A stretch of DNA of 64,000 nucleotides from Flaccisagitta enflata (GCA_965153355.1 OZ231127.1:4402001-4466000); one strand, 5' to 3'. Shown: positions 1 through 11,059, counted from the first letter of the stretch. The notes: generated by a model from the sequence alone, not told the origin. Program-made: numbers and translations.

Positions 1-108
1 GACCGAGTAGCCGGGTCAGACCGAGTAGCCGGGTCAGACCGAGTAGCCGGGTCAGACCGAGTAGCCGGGTCAGACCGAGTAGCCGGGTCAGACCGAGTAG
101 CCGGGCCA
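1..108. repeat. 18-bp minisatellite, 6 copies
   Basis: Six head-to-tail copies of GACCGAGTAGCCGGGTCA, the last with one change. It starts at base 1 and so probably continues outside the window. Confidence 0.95.
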
Positions 109-149
109 GACACCAAATAGACTACAGTCGAGGACTGTTGCTTTTAAGC

Positions 150-282
150 TTTTTTTTGTCTGTTGCTCCCTTGGTCTTTCCATCCATCTGTTTCTCATAT
201 CTGTTCCTTAAATTTGTTATTCATATCTGTTCCTCAATGCCTTCTTTATTTTTAGACATTAGATGCTTACTTTTTAACTGTG
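150..282. repeat. Dispersed segment, copy 1 of 3
   Basis: The stretch with TGTCTGTTGCTCCCTTGG and the 'TTTTTAGACATYAG' tail recurs nearly identically at 3228-3355 and more divergently at about 2440-2580. It is non-coding and part of a duplicated block that fills 0.15-6 kb. Confidence 0.8.
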
Positions 283-815
283 AGACCGCGCGAGAGTGAG
301 GATTGAGACCACGCGAGAGTGGGGATTGAGACCACATGGAGTGAAGATGGAGACCATGTGGGGATTGAGACTGTGCGTGAGGAAGTGGGGATTGAGACCA
401 CCTGAGGGAGTGGGGATTGAGACAAAAAAGAGTGGGGATTGAGACCGTGCGTGAGGAAGTGGGGATTGAGACCACCTGAGGGAGTGGGGATTGAGACCAA
501 AAAGAGTGGGGATTGAGACCATGTGAGGGAGTGAAGATGGAGACCACTTGAGGGAGTGGGGATCAAGACTGCGCCTGAGGAAGTGGAGATTGAGACTGCA
601 TGTAAGGGAGTAAGGATTGAGGCCATGTGAGGGAGTGGGGATTGAGGCCATGTGAGGAAGTGGGGATTGAGACCATGTGAGGGAGTGGGGATTGAGACCA
701 TGTGAGGGAGTGGGGATTGAGACCACACGAGAGTGGGGATTGAGACCACGAGAGGGAGTGAAGATGGAGACCACTTGAGGGAGTGGGGATCGAGACCGCG
801 CATGGAGAAACAATC
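283..815. repeat. ~25-bp minisatellite, block 1
   Basis: About 20 degenerate units of GAGGGAGTGGGGATTGAGACC, including a variant with GAAGATGGAGACC. Long frames on the minus strand (SIPTPSHGLNPHS-like) are open in several frames at once, so they are a by-product of the repeat. The block and its 3' flank (about 800-862) are duplicated at 5285-6014. Confidence 0.9.
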
Positions 816-1142
816 ATTTTAATGACGCCTCCTAATGCGTCGCGCGCGTGACGCCGGAACTCATAAAATCAAAAACACAGCAATATACAAATTAGCGGCT
901 AAAAGGGGTTTTGGAAAAAAACGGAAGATAGATGAAATTTGAAAAAATAGAAACGCTAAAGGTCTTAAAATTTGTTTATTTACACACCCCGATGTTGATG
1001 ATCTGATCAAAGATACTATTTATTTTTTGACACACCCGAGTGTGATGGTGATGTGAAGATGGAGACCATGTGAGGGAGTGGGAATCGAGACCGCGCGCAA
1101 GGGAATGGGAATTGAGACCATGCGAGAGTGGGGATTAAGGGC
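816..1142. other. Non-coding flank of minisatellite
   Basis: A 60-bp CpG-rich stretch (CGTCGCGCGCGTGACGCCGG) is shared with 5952-6014. AT-rich DNA with no gene follows, then four decayed minisatellite units at about 1055-1140. Confidence 0.6.
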
Positions 1143-1600
1143 TGTATTTCCCCACAGCTAAAGCGCCCAATAGCTAAATTATTTTCATGACAAATATGCC
1201 TGAGAGCTAAAATATTTTTTAGCTTTGCAACTAATTTTGAAGCATTTTACTTCTAAAGATTTTGTCAAAGAAAGTGGTCTAACTTCTAAAATTTCTATCA
1301 GTGAATGGCCTAAGTTCTAAAAAAAGGAGGGAAAAAGAAACTGATAAAAGGGAACAAAAAGGTTTACAGCCCGGGTGTATCTCCCCACAGCTAAAGCGCC
1401 CAACAGCTAAAATTTTTCCATGACAGATTGGCCCAACAGCTAAAATATTTTTTTAGCTCTGCAGCTAATTTTGAAATAATTTAATTCTAAAAAAAATCAG
1501 AAAAAGTGGTCTAACTTCTAAAATTTCTCTCAATGATTGGCCTGAGTTCTAAAAAAAGAGGGAAGTAGAGAATGATAAAAGGGAACAAAAAAGGCTTTAA
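1143..1600. repeat. Tandem duplication, 2 x ~230 bp
   Basis: Two head-to-tail divergent copies (about 1143-1373 and 1374-1600), both with CCCCACAGCTAAAGCGCCCA, an AAGTGGTCTAACTTCTAAAA stretch and a GATAAAAGGGAACAAAAA end. No coding potential seen. Confidence 0.85.
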
Positions 1601-1763
1601 GCCCCATTTGAAACAATACACAAATCAAGTCTCATCCCTTCACAAATGATTTATATGCTGATATTTTTCTTCAAATACACATTACAGTTGTGCTCCTAGA
1701 CCATATTTCAAGGGACCATGCAAATACATGCGTTATAGTGAATCACCTTTTTTTCAAATTTAA

Positions 1764-1951
1764 ACAAGGCTAGATATACAGCAACCTAAGTCGCGTGCTG
1801 GTGGGCAAAGGCAGTGATGAGAAAGACCAACTAAGTAGTTGGGTAGGAGCAGTTACCCAAAAACGGCTCGTAAAAGCTAAAAAATCAAAGTGTGACAGAC
1901 CAACCAACTGACAAACTGAGCGGGTTGTAAAGTCACGTACACGCGACTAAA
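1764..1951 (-). mobile_element. Hairpin element HE-1
   Basis: Complete copy. Read on the minus strand it starts AGTCGCG-TGTA-CGTGACT (one G.T pair in the stem), has a GTTGGTTGGT-type stretch, two CTGCT/CTGCC...GCCCA boxes, a third arm GCACGCGACT complementary to the 5' arm, and ends GCCTTG. It is preceded by TTTTT. Confidence 0.8.
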
Positions 1952-2121
1952 AACAAGACCAACACCTTATGGTTGCGTGCAGTTGTTAAGACCAAAAGAC
2001 TAAATGTTTAGATCACTATAAGACTAAGAGACTTAGACTTAAAGACTAAGAGACCAAAATGACTTATCATGACCTGAAATGACTTAAAATGATTTTCAAT
2101 CGCATAAAATGATATAAAAAA

Positions 2122-2153
2122 ACAAAAAAAGCTAAGTATGATGGACCAACAGG

Positions 2154-2187
<34 letters not shown>

Positions 2188-2230
2188 AAAAGACAGACAG
2201 AGCGGGTCATAAAGTTGCGTGCATGAAACT
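2122..2230 (-). mobile_element. Hairpin element HE-2, 5' half
   Basis: Minus-strand fragment with the CACGCAACTTTATGACCCGC start and a (CTGT)n tract in place of the usual CGGT repeats. The 3' half is missing. Confidence 0.6.
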
Positions 2231-3589
2231 GAAAATATAAAATCTTTTAAAGGACAGTAATTAGTAATATACCTTATAGGTGGGTTTGTTTTAATGGCAG
2301 GTGCATAAGAGTTCTCAAAGATATCAATAAACAATTTCTAGTTATACATACTATTTGCAAAAAGACTTTACTATTGCTTGTTCATACTCCACCATGTACT
2401 GCCTTTTCTAATTTCTAATGTGTCTTTATTGCGGACTACTGTTTGTCTGTTGTTCCTTTGGTTCATCAATCTATTTATCTCTGTTTCTCATATCAGTTTT
2501 TTATATCTGTTTTTCTTTAATGCTTTTCAATGCCTTCCTCTTTCTTAGACATCAGGCGCTTACTTTTTAGCTGTCAGGCGCATTAAGATTTTCAAACTAT
2601 GCCATGACTTTTTGTTTCAAATTGGCCTGATGTCTAAACTTTTTTTTAGAACTCAGGCCAAAATCATTTTTAGACATCAGGCCACTGGAATAATTTAGCT
2701 CTCAGGCGCTTCCCCCTAAAGCCCCATTCAAAACTATATTCAAATCAAGTTTTATCCCTTCAAACATGTTTTATTTGCTGATATTATTCTTTGAATATAC
2801 AGTACAGTTGGGCTTCACTAAAGCTCATTTCAAAGGACCATGCAAATTGATGCCTTCTAGTGAAGCTGCTTTTTTTTTCCATTTAAAAAAACCCAACAAA
2901 ATCTCTAAAAGGACATGAACTAGTACTATGCGAATCAAAAAAAGATGCACCTCTTCATCTAATAATAAAACAGATTAAAAAAAAATAGAATCATTTTTTT
3001 TTTATTCACGTGGTATACTTTATAGGCGGGCATGTTTTAACGGCGGGTGCACAACAGTTCTCAAATATATTGATAAATAGTAATTAGTTATATATTCCAT
3101 TTGCAAATGGACTCAATCTAGATTTAATATTGCTTGTGTATGCTCTTCCATCTACTGCGGTACTGCCCTTTCTGATTTCTAATGTGTTTTTATTGCGGAC
3201 TGGTGACTATCAGACTCTTCGTCCTTTTTTTTGTCTGTTGCTCCCTTGGTCTTTCCATCCATCTGTTTCTCATATCTGTTCCTTAAATTTGTTAATCATA
3301 TCTGTTCCTCAATGCCTTCTTTATTTTTAGACATCAGATGCTTACTTTTTAACTGTTAGGCTTATACTTTTACTTAAAACTTATACTTTTAGTTTCAAAT
3401 TGACTTCGTGTCTAAAGTTTTTTTAGAACTCCGGCCAAAATCATTTTTAGTCGCGTGCACGCGACTCTATACCCCGCTTTGTCCGTCCGTCGGTCGGTTG
3501 GTTGGTTGGTTGGTTGGTTGGTCGGTCCCCATTTTCCTTTTTTTATTCATTTTATTCCTATTAATTCATTTTAAGTCAATTAAGTGATT

Positions 3590-3990
3590 TTGAGTCAAAT
3601 TAGATCATTTTAAGTCATTTTAAGTCATTTTAAGTCACTTTAAGTCAAATTTAGTCATTTGAGTCATTATTGAATTTTAGTCAATTTAAGTAAATCTAGG
3701 TCATTTTAAGTCATTTTAAGTAAATTCAAGTCAATTTAAGTCAGTTTAACTCAGTAAAAGTCAATTAAAGGCAGTATAAGTCAATTTAAGTCATTTTATG
3801 TCATTTTTGAATTTTAGTTTAAGTCAATTTTGGTCATTTTAAGTCAATTTAACTCATTTTTGGTATATTCAAGTCATTTCAGGTAAATTCAAGTCATTTT
3901 AACTCATTTTAAGTCAATTTAAGTCAGTTTAAGTCAGTATCAGTCAATATAAGTCAATTTAAGTCATTTCATTTCATATCAGTCATTTTT
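3590..3990. repeat. Degenerate 10-bp array (AAGTCATTTT)
   Basis: About 40 degenerate units of AAGTCATTTT/AAGTCAATTT inside HE-3, with T-tracts every 10 bp. Non-coding. Confidence 0.85.
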
Positions 3991-4004
3991 AAATTCGCGT
4001 AGTA

Positions 4005-4341
4005 CCGGGGTGCCGATTCAGGGTAGCAGGGTAGCTGTGGCACTTGATGGGGAAAACTGATCAAAACTGAAAGATGAGGATGAAGGAAAGGAAGAGAGAA
4101 GTTTAGAAGAAGAGGGGAGTCTAGAAGTATTCTAGGATGAAGAACAAGATATTGTCATAACCTTAATAATGTGTAGTTAAACCTGTTTTTACAATAGTAG
4201 GTAAGTAACAGGATTATCAATTAAGCGTCAGAGGGCTAATTTAGTAAGAAAGCAGAAGGATTTTAGATGCTAAGAAAGTGCGGCAGCTTTCGTTGGCAAA
4301 TCCTTGCTACGCGGCAGCTATACAGAATCGGCACCCTGGGC
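4005..4341. mobile_element. 337-bp TIR element with 6-bp duplication
   Basis: The inverted ends share GGGTGCCGATTC / GAATCGGCACCC and are flanked by a direct GTAGTA on both sides (3999-4004 and 4342-4347). No transposase. It is nested in HE-3. The GTAGTA may be a target duplication, but superfamily is not determinable. Confidence 0.7.
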
Positions 4342-4347
4342 GTAGTA

Positions 4348-5140
4348 TAGTCGTTATAGGTAATTATAGGTCATTATGCAATTTTGGTAATCATAGGTAA
4401 TCATAGGTTATTATGCAATTATAGGTAATCATAGGTCATTATAGGTAATCATAGGTCATTATAGGTTATTATAGGTCATTATGTAATTATAGGTAATTAT
4501 AGGTCATTAAGGGTAATTATAGGTTTTTATGCAATTGTAGGTCATTGTTGGTAATTATAGGTCAGTATAAAATCATAGGTAAATAAAGGTAATTATAGGA
4601 AATTATAGGTCATTATAGGTAATTATAGGTATTTATAGGTAATTATAGGTCATTATGTAATTATAGGTGATCAAAGGTCATTAAAGGTGATTATAGGTCA
4701 TTATGTAATTATAGGTAGTTATAAGTAAACAAAGGTCATTATAGGTAATTATAGGTCATTATGTTATTATAGGTAATTATGGGTAATTATGGGTAATAAT
4801 AAGTCATTATAGGTAATTATTGGTCCATATGTAATCATAGGTGATCATAGGTCTTTATAGGTACTTATAGGTCAGTATTTAATTATGGGTAATTATAGGT
4901 AATTATAGGTAATCATAGGTCATTATGGGTAATTATAGGTCATTATGTTATTATAGGTAATAATTGGTAATCATACATCATTATAGGTAATAATTGGTCC
5001 TTATGTAATAAAAGGTAATTATAGGTCTTTATAGGTACTTAAAGGTCATTATTTAAGTATGGATAATTATAGGTTATTATAGGTAATTATAGGTAATTAT
5101 AGGACATTATAGGCAATTATAGGTCAATAGGAAGTTATAG
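4348..5140. repeat. Degenerate 10-bp array (ATAGGTAATT)
   Basis: About 75 units alternating ATAGGTAATT, ATAGGTCATT and TATGTAATT. It lies in HE-3 downstream of the nested element and shares a 10-bp period with the 3590-3990 array although the unit differs. Confidence 0.85.
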
Positions 5141-5284
5141 TCATTATCGTCAATACAGGAAATAACGTACTCATACAATTAGGCGATTACGTAATTAAGT
5201 AAGTCTCTCACGCGACTTATAGGTGTTGGCCTTGTTAGACTTCAGGCTACTGGAGTTATTTAGCTTTCAGGCACCTCCTCCGGG

Positions 5285-5960
5285 ATTAACACCACATGTG
5301 GGAGTGAAGATGGAGACCATGTGAGGGAGTGGGGCTCAAGACCACGCGTGAGGGAGTGGGGATTGAGACTGCGTGTAAGGGAGTGGGGATTGAGACCACT
5401 TTAGGGAGTGGGGATTGAGACCGCGCGAGAGTGAGGATTGAGACCACATGGGAGAGTGGGGATTGAGACCGCGCGAGAGTGAGGATTGAGACCACGCGAG
5501 AGTGAGGATTGAGACCACGCGAGAGTGGGGATTGAGACCACATGGGGGAGTGAAGATGGAGACCATGTGGGGATTGAGACCGTGCGTGAGGAAGTGGGGA
5601 TTGAGACCACCTGAGGGAGTGGGGATTGAGACCACCTGAGGGAGTGGGGATTGAGACCAAAAAGAGTGGGGATTGAGACCATGTGAGGGAGTGAAGATGG
5701 AGACCACTTGAGGGAGTGGGGATCAAGACTGCGCCTGAGGAAGTGGAGATTGAGACTGCATGTGAGGGAGTAAGGATTGAGGCCATGTGAGGGAGTGGGG
5801 ATTGAGGCCATGTGAGGAAGTGGGGATTGAGACCATGTGAGGGAGTGGGGATTGAGACCACACGAGAGTGGGGATTGAGACCACGAGAGGGAGTGAAGAT
5901 GGACACCACTTGAGGGAGTGGGGATCGAGACCGCGCGTGAAGAGGACCGCGCATGGAGAA
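5285..5960. repeat. ~25-bp minisatellite, block 2
   Basis: Second block of the 283-815 minisatellite with the same order of variant units over much of its length and the same 3' flank. This indicates segmental duplication rather than independent expansion. Minus-strand frames up to 222 codons are repeat artefacts. Confidence 0.9.
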
Positions 5961-6014
5961 ACAATCATTTTAATGACGCCTCCTAATGCGTCGCGCGCGT
6001 GACGCCGGAACTCG

Positions 6015-6123
6015 TCATCGCAGCTTTTTTTTCTGGTTCCTTGACACTTTTTTTCTATCTCTTACTCTTTTATTTTCTCATTCCATTTTCTTTCTTTCTC
6101 TCCTTTCTTGCTCTGTTTTTTTT

Positions 6124-6159
<36 letters not shown>

Positions 6160-6199
6160 TCGTTCATTCGTAATTTCTTTCTTTCGTTCTTTCGTAATT

Positions 6200-6242
<43 letters not shown>

Positions 6243-6531
6243 GTTTGTCTCTTTCTTTCGCGACTGTCCTCTTAATCGTCTCTTTCATTCTCTCTCTCAT
6301 GCTTCTCTGTCTGTCTTTCATTTTTCTTTCTTTCTTACTTTCTTTTTTCTCTTTATCCTTCTTTTTCTCTCTATCTTTCTTTTTGATTTTCTTTCTTTCC
6401 TTCTTTCTTTCCTTCTTTCTTTCTGTCTCTTTCATTCTGTCTTTCTTTTTCTCTTTCGTTCATTCTTTTTTCTTTCCTCCTGTGTCTTTCATTCTGTCCT
6501 TCTGTCTCTTGCACTCTCTCTTTCTTCCTTT

Positions 6532-6624
<93 letters not shown>
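6015..6624. repeat. (CTTT)n pyrimidine tract and (CT)45
   Basis: Almost pure pyrimidine on the + strand: CTTT-type up to about 6534, then uninterrupted CT from 6535 to 6624. The long Phe/Leu/Ser frames here are spurious. Confidence 0.95.
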
Positions 6625-6628
<4 letters not shown>

Positions 6629-6964
6629 ACATACATGCTCGTCTTTATTGTCCAGTTCCTGCGAATCCGCACACGTACTCGGGTTTGGTGTCGTCGCGGA
6701 AGGACGAACAGAGACGCACCCCCGCTCCACACTCATTTACACATATGCAACCCATGTTTAATCACTTTCTGAATATGGACAAGGTAACCGCTGGGCAAAT
6801 CCTCGTCCGCGACTAAAAAGGTCGACTCACTAATTTTTTAACAAAGCCCGTTGCGATTTACCATAAACACATCGTCCATCTCATGTTTGATTCCATACAT
6901 TTTTTAATGGCCTCGATGTACCTAATGCTATCATTCGTGCGTGCTGGTTGGCCACATTGTTGCA
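6625..6964. other. No feature recognised
   Basis: Mixed-composition DNA after the satellite. No gene, RNA or repeat relationship recognised. Confidence 0.4.
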
Positions 6965-7320
6965 CACATCACATAGCCTAAGATTGGAGTATCATTTCAC
7001 TTCATTTTATTTTGAAGAGCAAAAATCATAAAGAGCTTTTTTTTTCCAAATTCCTTTATCTTCTGTTTTTGTTTTGGCTTTGCAGTTCTTACAGAAATCC
7101 CAGAAATCAGCTAAGTCCTAAACAGTTAAGTTATTACACAAATACATTTTTGATTTTAAAAATCTTAGTTTGAATAAGTATAAACGTAAACGTCAGAACA
7201 TAAATCATAAAGTCTATTTAGAATTAAATAGACAATTTTTCAAAGAGAAAAAAAATAATTTTAGTTATTTCAAAGTATATCAGCATGTTAATTTTTCTCA
7301 CTGCATTTTATGAATAGTCT
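6965..7320 (+). repeat. Dispersed repeat R-A, copy 1
   Basis: Shares a string of landmarks (GGAGTAT...TTCAC, GAGCAAAAATCAT, TTTTTGTTTTGGC, CAGAACATAAAT) with 17208-17520 (+), 31210-31446 (-) and a split copy at 12336-12700 (-). No coding and no clear terminal inverted repeats, so class unknown. Confidence 0.7.
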
Positions 7321-7420
7321 TGAAAATAGATTAAAAAAAAAGGAAGATGAATAATTTTTGATAAAAAAAAAATCGTGAAGATTCTAAAATAAGCCTTTCT
7401 ATATTTGGTAAAAAAAAACC

Positions 7421-7570
7421 GGGTGTATATAATTGAGCGGCTTTTGATTTTATTCCCCCCCCCCCCGCCTGCTTATGATTTCTTCTCTGCAACGCGTCGC
7501 GTCGTGTTACAAAATTATGATTTTCTTCCCCACAAAGTAATAAAATAGTATGAAGTGTGCAACAATATTT
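7421..7570 (+). repeat. Dispersed repeat R-B, left half
   Basis: Has GAGCGGCTTTTGATTTTATT, a C14 run and TATGATTTTCTTCCCC, matching 41113-41230. The right half of the same repeat lies at about 8450-8650, separated by HE-4 and the (CT)n tract. The intervening DNA (7571-7918) shows no gene. Confidence 0.55.
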
Positions 7571-7918
7571 TGGAAAAAAGTCGAAGAATACCTTCGGCTT
7601 TTTGAGACCTACAGCGGAAATCGATTTTCCCTTTTTCTCATGAGGCGTTTGGGGAAGTTGATCAATTTTGGGAGCTGAATGGGACTACGCATGAAACTAA
7701 TAGCTAAGAAAAAGCTAAATCTCCTCTTTCAGATGACGCCAAGCAGAAATCTGTGCAATCAATACTTTCGGAGCTATGATTTTCTGAATCTTTTTTTATT
7801 TTTCACATTTTTTGCATTTTTCCCCAAAATGAGGAATTAAGTTATTGAAGTTTATTTCAACTTCAAATTGTTCCAGATGATGATTGTGCATGCTGGCAGC
7901 AAAGTCTCTCACTCTTTT

Positions 7919-8024
7919 AGTCGTGGAATCTTTAAGAGGCTTTGTCCATCTGTCCGTCAGTCCATCCGTTGGTCTGTTGGTCCATCAGTTTATCCATAGT
8001 GATCAAGTCAAAAGTGGGAAAACA
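7919..8024 (+). mobile_element. Hairpin element HE-4, 5' fragment
   Basis: AGTCG start after CTTTT, then TTAAGAGGCTTTGTCC, CCGTTGGTCTGTTGG and GTCAAAAGTGGGAAAAC. It then passes into the CT satellite. The hairpin is damaged by a small deletion. Confidence 0.7.
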
Positions 8025-8427
<403 letters not shown>

Positions 8428-8439
8428 GCATTTACGACT

Positions 8440-8660
8440 TTTTCCCTACGGCGATTAGCCGCCTTTATTGGTAAAGGTGTAAATAGTGTTAAAATATGTT
8501 GTAGTAATCAGAGACTACCATTTGGGAAAACCAAAAGTGGTAAATCTTCAAAAATATTCTTCTTTCTTCTTGTCTAGTTTTTTATTTTTTTCCCTATTTC
8601 CAAACTCTTTGATTTTATCTTCCCCCCCCCCCCCCCCCGCCGAGAATACTTAACTTTGTA
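8440..8660 (+). repeat. Dispersed repeat R-B, right half
   Basis: GTAAATAGTGTTAAAATATG, TTTGATTTTATCTTCC and a C17 run align with 41240-41390. Together with 7421-7570 this suggests one R-B copy split by later insertions. Confidence 0.55.
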
Positions 8661-9100
8661 CATGTCTGTAAAAGATGTGAAAGCCAATTTCGAACTTTTG
8701 CTATGTGAAGCACCCAACTAGAGGGCGTGAGCTTCGTCGCCCAATCGATGTGGTCAAAAAGTGCCATGGAAGTTGGACAAGAGAAAAAAAGGAAGAAATG
8801 TCACGCATTAATTGGTTAAAACGAGAGGGCAGGGAAGAGACGCGGCCGCGGGCGGTGATGATGAGCGACGATTCATCATGGCAAGCAAATACGAATTCGG
8901 AATTCAAGATGAGCATCGAATAACGACATCCTAAAATTTTGGCCTGAAAGGGGAAGTGGGAGAAGAAAGAAGATGAGAAAGATATGCAGATGGGTTTATG
9001 ATAAAACTAGTCTTGGCAACATGTTGCGTCGCCTGCGCAATACGCATAATTGGTCGCGAACATGCGGCTTTTGTTGACGCGACGTTGAGTCGGTCGTTTG
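8661..9100. other. Unassigned DNA with a 72-codon frame
   Basis: A 72-codon open frame (8705-8923, +) is not low complexity but resembles no family I recognise and overlaps an antisense frame. The rest holds nothing recognisable. Confidence 0.3.
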
Positions 9101-9203
9101 GACGCATCACTAAGAGAGGGTCTGTCCGTCCGTCGGTTGGTCTGTCAGTACGTCCATTACGCTTGTACTATAACTCCGTTTCTTGGCTGTTTCGGCCACG
9201 GTT
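9101..9203 (+). mobile_element. HE relative, AGATGCG subfamily, fragment
   Basis: GACGCATC, then AAGAGAGGGTCTGTCCGTCC, CGGTTGGTCTGTC and the TTGGCTGTTTCGGCCACGGT tail. This matches the minus-strand copy at 47251-47393. Confidence 0.6.
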
Positions 9204-9552
9204 AGTTCCTGTACTAAATCAAATGATGCTTTGAGAGCCTCTTTTGCTACCATGTTGTCTCATCTGTCTGTTTGTCCATCTAAATCTCTGTATATGTCAC
9301 ATGTTTAGCATCGAATTCAATACACGCAAAGACCGGATGCATCGTTGCGGTCGGGCTTGTGTTTATGGAAATAAGATGTTTTTTGATTTTCTCATTATTG
9401 ATTTTCGGGCTTGTAGGAAAGAGGGGAGGAAAGGAAGGAAATTGGGGAGAAAAAAATGGCAGTTAGGAAGGGAATAATAATGGATAATGTCACACTTGGT
9501 AATGATACCTATGTGCATTGTCCGGATTCCGAAGCTCTGTTGGTATCGCGTA

Positions 9553-9871
9553 TTGACAGTCAGTGGACAAAACACTATCGGTATATATATCATACCGCTG
9601 GCTTCGATCTAACATATTGCTCAAAAACAAAATATTGTATGCGACAATCAGTTGCTCAAATTACAGCTGGCTGTAATGAACAAAATGTTGTATTCAACAA
9701 CGGGTTGTTAGAATTACAGCCGGCTGTAATGCTACAATTTTGTAACATTACAGCCGGGTGTTATTTAAACCACTGGTCGTTGCATACAATATTTTGTTTA
9801 CTATCAGCATGTTAGATCAAAACCAATGGTATGATATATATACCTATTATGTTTTGTCCGCTGACTGTTGA
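9553..9871. repeat. 319-bp palindrome upstream of RT
   Basis: Arms of about 95 bp (9553-9648 and 9779-9871) are near-perfect inverted repeats, e.g. CAGTGGACAAAAC with GTTTTGTCCGCTG and GGTATATATATCATACC with its complement. The loop holds three ATTACAGCYGGCTGTAAT-like palindromes. The right arm supplies the first dozen codons of the reverse-transcriptase frame. It is either a foldback element inserted into the gene or part of that retroelement's terminal structure. Confidence 0.85.
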
Positions 9872-11006
9872 GCAGGATTTAATGAAATTCAGAATTGTTC
9901 CCGATGATTCTGAGGAAAAACTGGCGCTTTTATACCAGACTCCAAAATTTCATAAAAATCCGCCCAAGATGAGAAATATCGCTGGTAATATCAAAACTGT
10001 TACATCTAGGATAGATAGTATAGTAGCTTTAGTATTGAAGATGTGTAAATCTCATTTTGTTAATTTGTGTAAGAAAAGCGAGGAGTTTTCTGGTAGAAAG
10101 CTTGTGTTTGATGTTCAAACAAGTATGGAGGTTAAGAATATGTTTGATAAGGCGGAAGATGTTTTGACTATATCTATTAATGATTTTTCCACATTATATA
10201 CATTGTTTGATCACGAACACCTCTTAGGGAATATCTCGTGGCTTTTACACAGATTAGCTAAGAATAGTAATCATAGACATATTCGTATAGGTAAGGACAA
10301 AGCATGGTGGGTTTTAGGTAGTTCTGAGGGTATTGTATATAGCTTAGAAGATGTGTTAGAGATGGTAGATTACTTAGTTAGAAATTCATATATCAAGGCT
10401 TTTGGAAATATTTTTAGGCAGGGAAAAGGTATAATCATGGGGGGTAAAAGCTCTGGGTGGTTGTCTGACTGCTCCCTGATGGTGGATGAATTTAAATATG
10501 TTGACGGGAAGATTAGGGGTGGTCTCTTAGAAAAGGCGGACAAGTTTAGATTTTTTAGGAGATATAGGGATGACTGTACTTCTCTGAATATGGATGATTT
10601 TCTTAGGATTTCTAGTGAGATCTATCCCCTTAGCTTAACCCTCACACAGGAAAAAGATCGGCCAGATAAGGTAAATTTTTTGGATATGGTGGCTGAAGTT
10701 ATAAATGGGCGTATCATAACTAAAGTTTATTGTAAGACTGATCATTTCCCTTTTGAGGTTATTTCTCTCCCTTTCTTAGATAGCAATTTAGATAGTAAAG
10801 TTTGTTACAGGGTATTTTATGGACAGATTATCAGGTTCCAGAGACTTTGTAGCTTGAAGGAGGATTTTGAAGAGAGGGTTAGATTTTTAGCTAATATTTT
10901 ACTAAAGAGAGATTATAGTGTTAAATTACTCCAGAAACAGTTTTGCGGGGCAGTTGATAGGTTGATAGGTATGTACAAGAATTTCAAAAATGGACTATTT
11001 CACTAA
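9831..11006 (+). CDS. Penelope-like reverse transcriptase, 5'-truncated
   Basis: A 391-codon open frame. RT landmarks in order: LYQTPKFHK (res 34-42), motif A INDFSTLYT with D118, motif B GKGIIMGGKSSGWLSD (198-213), catalytic YRDD (245-248), and a thumb-proximal KVYCKTDHFPFEVISLPFLD (298-317). The P-K-x-H-K signature and this order fit Penelope-like elements and their relatives; family placement is from memory of motifs, not a search. Residues 1-13 come from the arm of the adjacent palindrome, so genuine coding starts near 9873 and the natural N-terminus is missing. No GIY-YIG endonuclease follows motif E: the frame stops at 11006 and downstream DNA is non-coding. It would copy element RNA into the genome; whether it is active is unknown, but the frame is uninterrupted. 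Confidence 0.8.
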   Translation: MIYIPIMFCPLTVEQDLMKFRIVPDDSEEKLALLYQTPKFHKNPPKMRNIAGNIKTVTSRIDSIVALVLKMCKSHFVNLCKKSEEFSGRKLVFDVQTSMEVKNMFDKAEDVLTISINDFSTLYTLFDHEHLLGNISWLLHRLAKNSNHRHIRIGKDKAWWVLGSSEGIVYSLEDVLEMVDYLVRNSYIKAFGNIFRQGKGIIMGGKSSGWLSDCSLMVDEFKYVDGKIRGGLLEKADKFRFFRRYRDDCTSLNMDDFLRISSEIYPLSLTLTQEKDRPDKVNFLDMVAEVINGRIITKVYCKTDHFPFEVISLPFLDSNLDSKVCYRVFYGQIIRFQRLCSLKEDFEERVRFLANILLKRDYSVKLLQKQFCGAVDRLIGMYKNFKNGLFH

Positions 11007-11059
11007 ATCTCAGGTCTTGGTTTTATGATATAATTAGATCTAGTTAGATGTCTTGTTAG

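Larger units (their letters stand above)
1601..3448. repeat. Internally duplicated non-coding block
   Basis: The 1601-1755 stretch is repeated at about 2719-2880 (GGGACCATGCAAAT-like), and 2265-2370 at about 3010-3115 (GTGCAYAASAGTTCTCAAA). The 2440-2715 stretch is repeated at 3200-3448, where it is cut by the giant hairpin element. A block of roughly 0.9 kb has therefore been duplicated and then invaded. Confidence 0.75.
3449..5234 (+). mobile_element. Giant hairpin element HE-3
   Basis: The 5' end AGTCGCGTGCACGCGACTCT after TTTTT, with GTCCGTCCGTCGGTCGGTTGG, and the 3' end CACGCGACT...GGCCTTG are 1.7 kb apart. The flanks fit a related empty site at about 2640-2705: left flank CCAAAATCATTTTT, right flank AGACTTCAGGCTACTGG (empty copy AGACATCAGGCCACTGG). 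The interior holds two 10-bp arrays and a nested inverted-repeat element, so this appears to be one HE that expanded about tenfold. Confidence 0.75.

Noticed and set aside
1-108. CRISPR-like array at the left edge.
   Set aside because: Six contiguous 18-bp repeats without spacers in a eukaryotic context; a minisatellite.
283-815. Minus-strand frames encoding VSIPTPSHGLNPHS-type repeats (also 5286-5968).
   Set aside because: Several overlapping frames are open simultaneously because the 25-bp unit lacks stops; composition follows the DNA repeat, with no start context or domain.
9456-9815. 119-codon frame upstream of the RT.
   Set aside because: Its second half translates the palindrome; only the first ~35 codons could be genuine and no homology is recognised.
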